From a virus, in IMG/VR virus record IMGVR_UViG_3300025853_000078, positions 1-63,263 of that record: 63,263 nt of DNA. One strand, written 5' to 3'. Below the pieces are notes generated by a model, which worked only from the letters and a program-made list of their open reading frames with translations, ran no database searches and had not been told where the DNA came from. Within the stretch, counting starts at the first letter, position 1. Every line of letters starts with the position of its first letter. Positions 56,951 through 63,263 of this stretch are shown in pieces. The position numbers and the translations under genes are program-made.

Positions 56951-57823
56951 TTATTCTTTATCTTCTTCTAATCTAGCAATTTCTAAGCTTGATTCAGAAG
57001 CTATTTCTATATCCCCTGTATAAACCTCTTCATCTTCATTAGGAATACTATACAATTCTAAATCTTCTTTTTTAATATCTACTGTTATATCATTACCTAA
57101 AACATTTTTTAATTCTTCTATTTGTTTATCAGTTTTATATAATATACCATAGGTAGAAGTTTCAGGAATATCTTCTTCACTAACCATAGCTGGATTTATA
57201 GAAAATTTTAATATCTTTTTCTTGTAATCATCTGTAAATTTAGAATACTTACCTTTTTTGAATAATTCATAATTATACATATCATTTTTTGTCATTTTAA
57301 ATACATATAATACATGATGATCATCAACATCTATTCTTCTTTCATATAAATCATGTTTAAATAATTTATCTTCAAATTTAGCAAATGTTAAATCACCTGA
57401 ATACCTATATAATACGTATATATTATTCAAGTATCCTTCTTCCTTAGTTCCAACATAACAATTAACAAAATGGGAACCAAACTTCATACTTGTTTGAGTT
57501 TCATTTGTTAACCTTATCATTGGTAATATCCATCTACTAGCTTTTGTTAGCTTAGTAGAATATAAAGCATACATATGTTTACGTCTACTTCTCTTAATTA
57601 TCTTAACTTTAAATGGTCTTGTATATTTATCAAATAGTCTAAGTGGTATAACATCTCCGGTATATATGACTAAATCATCTATTTTTAAACCTATTATGTT
57701 TCCATCACTATCTAATTTTTCTCTAACATCACTAAGAGTATGATGTTTAACAAAGACCTCTCTAGAACTTATGCTGGTGAACGTCAATTTATCACCACTT
57801 TCCAACTCCACTTTTGTCTCCAT
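56951..57823 (-). CDS. unknown early protein (290 residues)
   Basis: This 290-residue protein is probably beta-rich in the first 60 residues (METKVELESGDKLTFTSISS, then LKIDDLVIYTGDVIPL). A basic central part (KVKIIKRSRRKHMYALYS) and a strongly acidic C-terminus (NEDEEVYTGDIEIA, LEEDKE) follow. No catalytic motif or membrane segment is visible. It lies between the flap endonuclease and a hairpin element, with no Shine-Dalgarno. Possibly a nucleic-acid-binding early protein, but no family recognised. Confidence 0.5.
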   Translation of the reverse strand: METKVELESGDKLTFTSISSREVFVKHHTLSDVREKLDSDGNIIGLKIDDLVIYTGDVIPLRLFDKYTRPFKVKIIKRSRRKHMYALYSTKLTKASRWILPMIRLTNETQTSMKFGSHFVNCYVGTKEEGYLNNIYVLYRYSGDLTFAKFEDKLFKHDLYERRIDVDDHHVLYVFKMTKNDMYNYELFKKGKYSKFTDDYKKKILKFSINPAMVSEEDIPETSTYGILYKTDKQIEELKNVLGNDITVDIKKEDLELYSIPNEDEEVYTGDIEIASESSLEIARLEEDKE

Positions 57824-57836
57824 ATTATTTATTTAA

Positions 57837-58646
57837 TTAATCCCAAGAAGATATTTCTACATCCTCTTCTTTATCTTTTTTATATTCTAATATCTCAGGT
57901 ATTTCTGGAATATATCCAATTTCTCTAAGCATATCTTCATCAGTTTTTAATAAGTATATAAGTTTAAATGCCTCAGCAAATCTACTAATACCGTCTACTA
58001 ATCCATACTTACTAGTATAGTTGCTTAATATTACTTCTTCTGGTTTCATTGTACCATCTGCAATTATTTCACATTCTAATATTCTAGTAGCTTTAGCAGG
58101 ACCAACTCCTTCTATTCCACTAATACCATCTGTACTATCACCCATTAATAATTGAGTAAATAAAAAGTTTTTTGCTTCAGCTTTAGAAGTTTCTATAAAT
58201 CCTTTTGACTTATAAGTTCCTTTACTTTCCATTTGATAGTTATAATGTCTACCTGGACATTGTTTTAACACATCCTTATCAGGACTACATACAATAGTGT
58301 GAAATAAGTTATTATTTGATAACCAAGCCACACAATCATCTGCTTCTAACTTAGGTATATATATAGCTCCATATTTATCTATTAGATATGCTTTAACAGC
58401 ATTAAACCATTGAGCTTTTTTCTTATCTTTCCTACTACCTTTATAGTCTTTAGTGTATGCTCTATCATATCTAAAACACCCACTAGGAGTTAAAAAAGCA
58501 ATGTATTTATTACTACCTGTTTCTTTAAAAATTCTTTCCATTCTCTCATCTATACCTTCTAATGCTTCTATTAAAGTTTCCTTAAATGCTTCATAGTATA
58601 TTAATGAATCAGCATCTATTAGAAGTATATTATCTTTCTCTCTCAT
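57837..58646 (-). CDS. 5'-3' exonuclease / flap endonuclease
   Basis: This 269-residue FEN/PIN-fold nuclease removes flaps and RNA primers at the replication fork. All signature acidic sites are present in order: IDADSLIY, KDYKGSRKDK (arch region), KLEADDCVAWL, CSPDKDV and MGDSTDGISGIEGVGPAKA, the last being the metal-binding Asp pair plus helix-3-turn-helix DNA clamp. Length fits phage T5/T7-type enzymes without a polymerase domain. It is downstream of the long structured gap 58664-58828, which would form its 5' leader. Confidence 0.88.
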   Translation of the reverse strand: MREKDNILLIDADSLIYYEAFKETLIEALEGIDERMERIFKETGSNKYIAFLTPSGCFRYDRAYTKDYKGSRKDKKKAQWFNAVKAYLIDKYGAIYIPKLEADDCVAWLSNNNLFHTIVCSPDKDVLKQCPGRHYNYQMESKGTYKSKGFIETSKAEAKNFLFTQLLMGDSTDGISGIEGVGPAKATRILECEIIADGTMKPEEVILSNYTSKYGLVDGISRFAEAFKLIYLLKTDEDMLREIGYIPEIPEILEYKKDKEEDVEISSWD

Positions 58647-58663
58647 ATTTTTAATTTTTAATA

Positions 58664-58721
58664 GTAAAGTAAAGGTGAGCTAAACTAACACACTAACACA
58701 TAAAACTCACCTAAACTTTAC
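58664..58721. repeat. leader hairpin with tandem 8-bp repeat
   Basis: GTAAAG-AGGTGAG arms (58664-58669, 58673-58679) pair with CTCACCT (58706-58712) and CTTTAC (58716-58721), leaving a 3-nt internal loop. The apical loop holds a perfect tandem repeat of CTAACACA (58685-58700). It lies just upstream of the flap endonuclease start in the leftward direction. It could be a protein-binding or RNA-stability element. Confidence 0.6.
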
Positions 58722-58724
58722 ATT

Positions 58725-58828
58725 AATAATAGTATCCGGCTTTCTGATTTATTGATAATTATCATCTCTCTCGTCAGAGTTTTTTCCCACGCATCCGGTT
58801 TTATTACATGCTGGCTTCAACTATTATT
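58725..58828. repeat. rod-like nested inverted-repeat element
   Basis: Arms nest concentrically: AATAATAGT/ACTATTATT (58725-58733 with 58820-58828), CCGG/CCGG (58736 and 58795), TCTGA/TCAGA (58743 and 58774) and the palindrome TGATAATTATCA (58753-58764). One side carries an unpaired TTTTTTCCCACGCA stretch. The right arm abuts the stop codon of the DUF932 gene. No ORF longer than 15 codons is present, so the gap 58647-58828 is non-coding. A regulatory RNA, origin-like hairpin or RNase site are options. Confidence 0.6.
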
Positions 58829-59704
58829 TTAATATTCTAATGCTTCAGCAAACTTAATTGTCTGCTTTTCTTTTTTTCCAAAGTCCCCAAATAATAAATC
58901 TGTATCTGATTTATCTCTCTTGTTAGAAAAATAATGAGTAGTCATATTATGTAACCCAAATCCATTTTCTCCTAACTCTGAACTTTCTTCAGACCAAGAT
59001 CCTAATAATCCTTCTATTATATTGGTTTTTCTAGAACTCATTTCTTCATTCTCTTTACCATAATGCACATCTTTAACTTCTTCCGGAGTAACTTTTGTCC
59101 AACCACTTAATAAGTCATATACATTATCTATATTTACTGGAATGTCAGCTAATCTTTCTAATCTACGTAAATGAGCTTCTTGATTAATAGAAAACATTTC
59201 TAATGCTACTTTAAACTCATCTAGCATTTCATCTAATTTATAAGAATGGTTTACACTAAAATGAACATCTGTAGATGTAAACATATTACTACATCTATAT
59301 AATGTACCATTACCACCTATTGATAGTTTTGTAGAACCATCTCTAGAATCAAATAATATAATATGGTTAGCAAATTCATGTCCTAATAAATTAAATTTCT
59401 TATCTGTTTGTTTAAATGCAGATAGCACTTTTCTACCACCTTTATGTGTTGCATAATGGGCTAATTCTAATCCTAATGTATCTCCTATCTTTTCAGTAAG
59501 AGCCATAAATTCGTGATTATTAAATAACCTATATTTAGGAGACATATATGATAGTACCTCTTCAGTTTTATTGTTTACTAAAGCTACTTTTTTATAATCT
59601 TTATTATACCAACCCAATGAACCTGTTAGATCAGGAGATTGTATATAAATATCTCTTTTTTCTACTTCATAATCTAAAGTACTTGTATATTCACTTTTAC
59701 TCAT
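58829..59704 (-). CDS. DUF932 family protein
   Basis: This 291-residue protein fits DUF932 (phage/plasmid-related protein). Features are a YMSPKYRLFNNHEFM motif near residue 52 (family 'kYrvv.n.e'), a HKGGRKVLSAFKQT strand, a central IGGNGTLYRCSNMF motif with the conserved Arg-Cys-Ser-Asn, and a following HSYKLDEMLDEF helix. The family is widespread in phages and plasmids and sits near replication and recombination genes, but its biochemical role is unknown to me. No Shine-Dalgarno precedes it. Confidence 0.7.
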   Translation of the reverse strand: MSKSEYTSTLDYEVEKRDIYIQSPDLTGSLGWYNKDYKKVALVNNKTEEVLSYMSPKYRLFNNHEFMALTEKIGDTLGLELAHYATHKGGRKVLSAFKQTDKKFNLLGHEFANHIILFDSRDGSTKLSIGGNGTLYRCSNMFTSTDVHFSVNHSYKLDEMLDEFKVALEMFSINQEAHLRRLERLADIPVNIDNVYDLLSGWTKVTPEEVKDVHYGKENEEMSSRKTNIIEGLLGSWSEESSELGENGFGLHNMTTHYFSNKRDKSDTDLLFGDFGKKEKQTIKFAEALEY

Positions 59705-59716
59705 ATTAATTTTATT

Positions 59717-59959
59717 TTAAATTTCTATTTCATCTATTTCATTTATATATAATTCAGTAAATTGATCATCAACCTCTTTTATTTCATTATATATTTTATG
59801 AATAGCATCTCTAGCAGAAGGGTGACAATTTAATATTAATCTTTTTGCTGCTTCTACTGCCATTTCTAGATTATATCTTATTGTTGATTTACTCCAATTA
59901 AATACTTCTTCACCAAAGCATTCTACGAGTTCATCAGTTAATTCTTTATTATATATCAT
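59717..59959 (-). CDS. small unknown early protein (80 residues)
   Basis: I take the ATG at 59959 (MIYNKELTDE), which comes five bases after the stop of the prim-pol gene, in place of a TTG eight codons upstream that would overlap it. The product is wholly helical and acidic (LAMEAAKRLILN-like central helix, then an acidic EIDEIEI end), with one Cys-His pair (NCHPSARD). No family recognised. Confidence 0.5.
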   Translation of the reverse strand: MIYNKELTDELVECFGEEVFNWSKSTIRYNLEMAVEAAKRLILNCHPSARDAIHKIYNEIKEVDDQFTELYINEIDEIEI

Positions 59960-59963
59960 ATTT

Positions 59964-60410
59964 TTATTTATTATTAAATCCAAATAATTTTTCTAGCCAT
60001 TTATTTAAATTATCAGAACTATTATTAATATCTTTTATCATGTCTCTAACATCTGATTTAGGATACCAAACAACATAACCTTTATGTGTTCTAAGGTCTA
60101 TACCTAAATTACTAGACTTATTAGCTAATACATCATTACCACTATATTTAATCCAATAATGCATACCATTATTTTTAGTTGTATAGTGTAATGTTTGAGA
60201 TAATTCATATTTTAAATTATCAGGTATATTGTCAAAACCATCTATATCACCATGTCTATCAACATCTATAATTACATACCCTTCTGAGGGGGTAACAGCT
60301 AAAGAAAATCCTTCAGGTGTTTCCCCTTCAAAAAATGTATTATCTGGAAGCATTCCCCATTTAATAATAGGTTTTTTACCTCTTACTAAGAATGACTTCA
60401 AAATATCCAC
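59964..60410 (-). CDS. standalone prim-pol (AEP) N-terminal-type domain
   Basis: This 148-residue protein has the bifunctional primase-polymerase N-terminal domain pattern: GKKPIIKWGML, the DxD metal site (IIDVDRHGD, Asp49 and Asp51), TKNNGMHYWIKY with His84, and GIDLRTHKGYVVWYP with Asp105. It would make primers for DNA replication. Full prim-pol proteins carry a helicase or further C-terminal part; here the chain ends soon after the last motif. No ATG fits: GTG at 60410 or a TTG three codons later (GGGAGG eight bases ahead) are the likely starts. Confidence 0.72.
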   Translation of the reverse strand: MDILKSFLVRGKKPIIKWGMLPDNTFFEGETPEGFSLAVTPSEGYVIIDVDRHGDIDGFDNIPDNLKYELSQTLHYTTKNNGMHYWIKYSGNDVLANKSSNLGIDLRTHKGYVVWYPKSDVRDMIKDINNSSDNLNKWLEKLFGFNNK

Positions 60411-60658
60411 CTCCCTTTAGCATCAGGTGTAGTCCAATATTTTTCATAATTGTTATCTTTTGCATATTCAAAGACTCTTTGTAGTTCCTCATATCCATCA
60501 TTTGTCATTATAGGCATTTCATTATATAAATCATCAAATAATTCAAGCCCTATATGTAATGCATAACCAGATATTACAGTACAATTAGAATTTAATCCGC
60601 TACCTTCACTAGAGAAGCCTAATCTATTATCATCTATAAATTTTTGTATTTTATTCAT
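60398..60658 (-). CDS. small unknown early protein (86 residues)
   Basis: This mostly helical protein (QKFIDDNRLGFSSEGSGLN, then YEELQRVFEYAKDNNYEKYW) overlaps the prim-pol gene by 13 bases, so the two are translationally coupled. Possibly a small partner of the primase, but no domain is recognisable. A Ser/Gly loop and a 'NCTVISGYALHIG' segment are the only other features. Confidence 0.45.
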   Translation of the reverse strand: MNKIQKFIDDNRLGFSSEGSGLNSNCTVISGYALHIGLELFDDLYNEMPIMTNDGYEELQRVFEYAKDNNYEKYWTTPDAKGRWIF

Positions 60659-60665
60659 ATCTATT

Positions 60666-60860
60666 TTATTTTATATTATTATAAGGATTTTCTGCTATCC
60701 AATCTTGTATTACTTTCTTCATTTCTGTTTCATCTAGGTTTAATTCAGCAAAATCATCTCTGCTACCAATTCTCGCCCATATTTCAGATACACTTCCTAC
60801 TAATCCACCTGTGGTAGGATCTTGTAGGGATTTTAATAATTCATCTATACTTAGTGCCAT
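60666..60860 (-). CDS. small unknown early protein (64 residues)
   Basis: This small acidic helical protein (SIDELLKSLQDPTTGGLVGS, then NLDETEMKKVIQDWIAENP) starts one base after the stop of the nucleotidyltransferase gene. There is no membrane segment, cysteine or basic DNA-binding patch. No family recognised. Confidence 0.45.
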   Translation of the reverse strand: MALSIDELLKSLQDPTTGGLVGSVSEIWARIGSRDDFAELNLDETEMKKVIQDWIAENPYNNIK

Positions 60861-60861
60861 A

Positions 60862-61617
60862 TTATATTTCTTTAATTTTAATTTTTAATAATTCTATTTC
60901 TTCATCTGTGATACTATGATCTTTCAACCATACTTCACATATCTGTCTAACAATCTTAGTATTATCTTTTTTAATTTTTAAATTCTCTGTATAGTTATTA
61001 GAATTAAATATATTATCAAACTCTTGTATCCTATCAATTAACTCCATGTATTTCAAAATAACTGAATCAGTATCATAACCTCTTCTATAATATTTAAAAC
61101 ATCTTTCTAATTGTCTAAGAACTCTACTTATCTCCCACACTTCATTGCTGTAAAATGCTGTATTCCATCTATTCCAGGTAGCTATTTTAGTACCTGGATT
61201 TTCTGATAGATCTAATATTTTACCACTTGCTATATCGTAACCTCTAGCAACTATATCTAAATCAAAACTTGATAATACTGAGAATATATCTTTACCTTTC
61301 TTCTTTAATATTATGTTTACCGGAACACATGTGTTGTAAGTAAACTTAATTGTTATTAATCCAAATTTATAAAAATCACTATCCTGTAATCTAAACTTAT
61401 CAGCCTTCCATTTTTCTAATGGGTCTAATATAGTAAACATAGGATCATGATGCATAGCATAAAATATCTCTGTAAAAGATTTTTCATTGTATAAAAATAC
61501 ATCTAAATCTTGATTTTCATCTGGAAAATAATCTAATAAATAAGAACCCGTTATACATCCTTTAATATCTTTCTGGGACTTAACCCATTCCATTGCATTA
61601 TCTAAATTCTCTTTCAT
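60862..61617 (-). CDS. nucleotidyltransferase-fold protein
   Basis: This 251-residue protein is of the nucleotidyltransferase superfamily. Its core is GCITGSYLLDYF (Gly24-Ser25) followed by NQDLDVFLY, giving Asp37 and Asp39. A later acidic pair sits in SSFDLDIVARGYD (Asp119, Asp121). The C-terminal half is helical. The family transfers nucleotides to proteins, RNA or small molecules; the substrate here is unknown. A similar GS...DLD core occurs in the giant virion protein ending at 52789. Its gene lies downstream of a strong terminator. Confidence 0.6.
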   Translation of the reverse strand: MKENLDNAMEWVKSQKDIKGCITGSYLLDYFPDENQDLDVFLYNEKSFTEIFYAMHHDPMFTILDPLEKWKADKFRLQDSDFYKFGLITIKFTYNTCVPVNIILKKKGKDIFSVLSSFDLDIVARGYDIASGKILDLSENPGTKIATWNRWNTAFYSNEVWEISRVLRQLERCFKYYRRGYDTDSVILKYMELIDRIQEFDNIFNSNNYTENLKIKKDNTKIVRQICEVWLKDHSITDEEIELLKIKIKEI

Positions 61618-61629
61618 ATAGTTATAATT

Positions 61630-61658
61630 AAAAAAGGGGAAGAAAAATCCTCCCCTTT
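61630..61658 (-). terminator. intrinsic terminator after the 163-residue gene
   Basis: On the - strand AAAGGGGAGGA pairs with TCTTCCCCTTT (11 bp, one G-T wobble), loop TTTT, followed by a run of T. It lies ten bases after the stop codon at 61669. Together with the gene being short and isolated this marks an abundant early transcript. Confidence 0.9.
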
Positions 61659-61668
61659 AAATTTGTTA

Positions 61669-62160
61669 TTAATCTAAATTATCAATCATTGAGCTAACTG
61701 CTGCAACAACTTCTTTCATTGTGTAAATTTTATTCAATTTACTAATTTTAGGATTGAAGAATAAACCAAATGTTTCAAATTCATTGATAATAGAAAACTG
61801 TTGTAAGAATTTATTAATTTTCTCTGTATTATCTTTTTCTGTTTCAAAGTTTAAGAAAGCTAATGCTTCTTCTTTTAAAGCTTCTGTTGTTGGACGCTTA
61901 ACTTTTTTAGGTCCTTTTACAAATTCAATTGTTTCTTTTTCAGATAATTGTTTCATTACTTGAGCTTTTAACTCATTAATATCATCTGCTTTTTTACCTT
62001 TAAAGTCTTTACCTTTTGCTAAATTTGCTAATGTTACAACATACTCAGCATGTTTTTGAGCTACTTCAAACTCTACATTAGAAACTGGACTACCATCTTT
62101 AGAAGTTATATAACCTCCATTTTCTAATGTTACTTCACCTTTTTTTAAAAATGTACTCAT
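61669..62160 (-). CDS. probable abundant early protein, unknown function
   Basis: This 163-residue protein has a short beta N-terminus (LKKGEVTLENGGYITSKDGS) and then a mostly helical, Lys/Glu-rich body. There is no Cys and only limited Trp/Pro. A basic linker (KGPKKVKRPTTEALKEEAL) could touch nucleic acid. It has its own terminator and an A/T-only leader, features otherwise seen for the capsid and the 448-residue virion protein, so high expression is likely. A single-strand-binding or histone-like function is possible but not supported by motif. Confidence 0.55.
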   Translation of the reverse strand: MSTFLKKGEVTLENGGYITSKDGSPVSNVEFEVAQKHAEYVVTLANLAKGKDFKGKKADDINELKAQVMKQLSEKETIEFVKGPKKVKRPTTEALKEEALAFLNFETEKDNTEKINKFLQQFSIINEFETFGLFFNPKISKLNKIYTMKEVVAAVSSMIDNLD

Positions 62161-62194
62161 AAATTTTTATTTATTTATTTAATTAATTAATTAC

Positions 62195-63232
62195 TTATTT
62201 TAAATATTTCACCCAATCTTTTATATGTTCAGTATTATCAGGTGTAAACCATCTTGCATAGCCTGCAGTTCTTATAATACATCCTTTATGTGATGTTGAA
62301 TCAGTATGAAAAGATATTAAATTTTCTACTTTCCATTGACATAATTCTTTACCATCTTCATTAGAAATAGATCTTGTTTTTCTATTAAACTTATTCCCCC
62401 AAGCTCTTCCTGGTTCATCATTATCTCCAAATACTATTGCAGTATTATAATGCCTTGTATCAGCAGTTAATAATCTTTTAAAATATACTTGATCATTGTC
62501 CATACCATTTTCATTATAAATAGTATTAACATCTAAATTATTTATATCTTCATATGAATATAAAGTAGATTTTGAACCAGTAATCATTAAGTCAGCATAA
62601 AATGTTTCTGCTAAATTCTTAGCTAATGTTAAACATGTTGATGATACTGCTCTAGGTATACTTCCTGATATATCTATTATTATAAGATTTTTAGCAGGTG
62701 GTTTTAAATCAATCCCTCCATACATACCTTCTAATTTCTTATTATACATATTCTCATTATATACAGCAAAATTATGTATGTTAGTGTGAACTGCCTCTTC
62801 TATTTCAGATAACCATATGGGAAATATATTTAAATTTTTCAATGATTCTATATCTACATATGCAGAAGCATCTTTAACATATTCATCAAATGAACCCCCA
62901 TCAGTAGATATAGATGCACAATCTTCTATTTTAAAATCATCACTTATAGTTCCTTCTGTACTCCATTCTATATATGCTGGATTACCTCCAAATGATATAT
63001 CAGATATGTCAAATCCATTTTCTCTTAATATAGCTTTAAAATCAAAAGGATATCCACTATCTATAGCTGCTTTATATAATACTTCATATTCTAGCAGTCT
63101 AATCATGTTATTCTTTATCTTATTATCACCAAATATAAAAGGTATCCCTATGGGTATCTCTTTAATTTTTTCCCTATCTGTAATAAAATACACTGTAGGT
63201 ATTGTTAATCTTTTACTTTTTAATAATTCCAT
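62195..63232 (-). CDS. VWA-domain protein
   Basis: In this 345-residue protein, residues about 180-300 form a von Willebrand A-type domain. Its metal-ion site is DISGS (Asp187, Ser189, Ser191), preceded by a hydrophobic strand (KNLIII) and followed by a helix (CLTLAKNLAETFYADLMITG). VWA proteins in phages usually pair with an AAA+ MoxR-type ATPase encoded upstream; any partner would be beyond the right edge of the window. The N-terminal half (residues 1-175) is not recognised. The remaining 31 bases to the window end are A/T-rich leader. Confidence 0.65.
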   Translation of the reverse strand: MELLKSKRLTIPTVYFITDREKIKEIPIGIPFIFGDNKIKNNMIRLLEYEVLYKAAIDSGYPFDFKAILRENGFDISDISFGGNPAYIEWSTEGTISDDFKIEDCASISTDGGSFDEYVKDASAYVDIESLKNLNIFPIWLSEIEEAVHTNIHNFAVYNENMYNKKLEGMYGGIDLKPPAKNLIIIDISGSIPRAVSSTCLTLAKNLAETFYADLMITGSKSTLYSYEDINNLDVNTIYNENGMDNDQVYFKRLLTADTRHYNTAIVFGDNDEPGRAWGNKFNRKTRSISNEDGKELCQWKVENLISFHTDSTSHKGCIIRTAGYARWFTPDNTEHIKDWVKYLK

Positions 63233-63263
63233 TGTTTTTTATTTTATATTTTATTAATGATAA

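Noticed and set aside
58725-58828. Hammerhead ribozyme core on the - strand (CTGACGA ... GAAA)
   Set aside because: The CTGA is better paired within the TCTGA/TCAGA stem, stem II lacks the closing G-C pair before GAAA, and no UH-containing partner strand completes stem III. I keep only the inverted-repeat description.
58849-58883. Leftward Bacteroides-type promoter (CAAACTTA ... CAAA on the + strand)
   Set aside because: Spacing is 22 and it lies within the coding end of the DUF932 gene, so chance occurrence in AT-rich sequence is likely.
1-63263. Stop-codon recoding (TAG to Gln or TGA to Trp), known in some crAss-like phages
   Set aside because: Full-length genes end normally at TAA, TAG (1994, 8543) and TGA (16690, 17001), and motif-bearing proteins are intact with the standard code.

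Overview
The window looks like about two thirds of the genome of a crAss-like phage (order Crassvirales), a podovirus-type phage of Bacteroidota. The evidence is the AT-rich sequence, the gene order portal - scaffold - major capsid protein - tail fibres - ring proteins - muzzle - giant virion proteins, and a 2,719-residue protein carrying the DFDID metal-binding signature of the crAss virion RNA polymerase. TAA, TAG and TGA all end genes normally, so I see no stop-codon recoding. There are no transposases, integrases, CRISPR arrays or recognisable tRNAs.

The layout is two opposed blocks. From 1 to 52,789 everything is on the + strand: the late, virion block. It opens with the portal (truncated by the window edge), a probable scaffold and the major capsid protein (terminator at 4735). 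A connector candidate, a head-fibre candidate and an abundant structural protein follow (terminator at 8567). Next comes a long run of small beta-rich tail appendage proteins, including a LamG + SGNH esterase and a DUF1566/Lcl-type adhesin, with a lysis cassette inserted at 14.5-16.7 kb. A promoter-terminator pair at 19.69-19.80 kb precedes a DEDDy exonuclease, three ring/connector proteins and a muzzle protein. After a second Bacteroides-type promoter (27.3 kb) come two cargo/ejection proteins. Then come four very large or multidomain ORFs (31,995-52,789): a PD-(D/E)XK nuclease protein, the RNA polymerase fused to AlkB-like and macro-like domains, a probable two-domain cell-wall hydrolase, and a nucleotidyltransferase + zincin protein.

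From 63,232 back to about 52,800 all genes are on the - strand: the early/replication block. In transcription order it has a VWA-domain protein, an abundant 163-residue protein with its own terminator, a nucleotidyltransferase, a standalone prim-pol domain, a DUF932 protein, a flap endonuclease, an unusual uracil-DNA glycosylase and many small unknown genes. Several genes between 53 and 56.7 kb have strong Shine-Dalgarno sequences, unlike the rest of the window. The two blocks converge at 52.8-53.2 kb, where there is a leftward terminator, an overlooked 53-residue membrane-protein ORF and a nested inverted-repeat element. Further structured non-coding gaps lie at 56.85 and 58.66-58.83 kb.

A plausible working picture, partly inference: the virion injects the RNA polymerase and its accessory enzymes. 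The polymerase transcribes the early block, and host RNA polymerase later reads the late block from Bacteroides-type promoters. The most unusual content is the set of extra enzyme domains (AlkB-like, macro-like, nuclease, nucleotidyltransferase, zincin) built into the ejected polymerase machine.
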